Of a stretch of 6,630 nucleotides of DNA, positions 6,488 to 6,630 are shown piece after piece. This DNA is from CAZIIK01 sp964539235 (lineage in GTDB: Bacteria; Pseudomonadota; Gammaproteobacteria; Francisellales; CACEW01), in NCBI GenBank assembly GCA_964539235.1, contig CAZIIK010000061.1, positions 1-6,630 on the forward strand. The letters are read 5' to 3'. Numbering within the stretch: position 1 is the first letter of the stretch; each line of letters opens with the position of its first letter. A model generated the notes under the pieces. It was not told the origin of the DNA, made no database searches, and worked only from the letters and a program-made list of their open reading frames with translations. Both the position numbers and the translations under genes were made by a program.

Positions 6488-6630
6488 TGACTTTAGTGCC
6501 TCTGTTGTCTAGACAGGTTATTGAGGAAGTGCTCCTATTTTTCTTTTCTAAGCTGCTTTCATATTCATTCCTTGTATGCTCTCCCAATACACCTGCATGG
6601 GTTTTTGATAATTAAGCGCTTGGTGAAAGC
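6488..6630 (-). mobile_element. End of an IS3-like insertion sequence (partial)
   Basis: The right edge of the window holds the 3' end of a transposase gene on the minus strand. About 60 bases of non-coding terminal sequence follow it. A plausible terminal inverted repeat begins with TGACTTTAGTGCCTC at 6488 and continues through the palindrome GTCTAGAC. IS3-family ends commonly start with TGA and carry a GTCTA-type motif inside. The other end lies outside the window, so the boundary is an estimate and the target duplication cannot be seen. Confidence 0.5.
6548..6630 (-). CDS. IS3-type transposase, C-terminal end (runs off the window)
   Basis: The last 26 residues of a reading frame on the minus strand are FHQALNYQKPMQVYWESIQG followed by MNMKAA and a TAG stop (6550-6548). 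The pattern H-Q-A-L-x-Y-x-x-P-x-x-V-Y is the usual end of the DDE integrase domain in IS3-family transposases (OrfB). The catalytic part lies beyond the window. It is too short to say whether the element is intact or active. Confidence 0.7.
   Translation of the reverse strand, partial: FHQALNYQKPMQVYWESIQGMNMKAA

Overview
The window looks like chromosomal DNA of a gammaproteobacterium. Signal peptidase I, RNase III and Era are all close in sequence and order to the Escherichia coli lepB-rnc-era cluster. A Legionellales-like or other host-associated gammaproteobacterium would fit the moderate base composition, the dispersed GTCAT(T/C)CC palindromic repeats, the IS element and the gene remnants. 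That narrower placement is only a guess. No RNA gene, CRISPR array or phage gene was seen.

Layout. Positions 1-586 hold no convincing gene. They contain a doubtful 52-codon reading frame on the minus strand (33-191), a 26-bp dyad around its start, a cluster of palindromes plus a 21-bp tandem repeat (263-403), a possible decayed reading frame on the minus strand (427-564) and a likely promoter with a perfect TATAAT (527-554). Positions 587-3635 are a two-gene plus-strand operon. It encodes an ABC importer of the nitrate/sulfonate/taurine type: a permease with two transport domains in one chain, then an ATPase carrying the C-terminal AAA-associated domain. No solute-binding protein gene is in the window, so the substrate is unknown. 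The operon meets era head-on with a gap of 7 bp.

Positions 6106-3643 on the minus strand are lepB, rnc and era, closely packed (15-bp and 4-bp gaps) and probably co-transcribed. They encode signal peptidase I, RNase III (double-stranded RNA processing) and Era (a GTPase for 30S ribosome assembly). The usual upstream partner lepA is not next to lepB, and recO does not follow era. RNase III has Asn where E. coli has the metal-binding Asp114.

Positions 6187-6630 are an accessory junction. A minus-strand 80-codon frame resembles the C-terminus of an AbiEii-type nucleotidyltransferase toxin and seems to be a remnant. It is followed by a hairpin, and upstream of it lies the end of an IS3-like element whose transposase C-terminus runs off the window edge.

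I did not find a convincing new multi-gene system. The points most worth checking are the RNase III substitution, the orphan importer with its fused regulatory-like domain, the toxin remnant next to the IS, and the repeat cluster.
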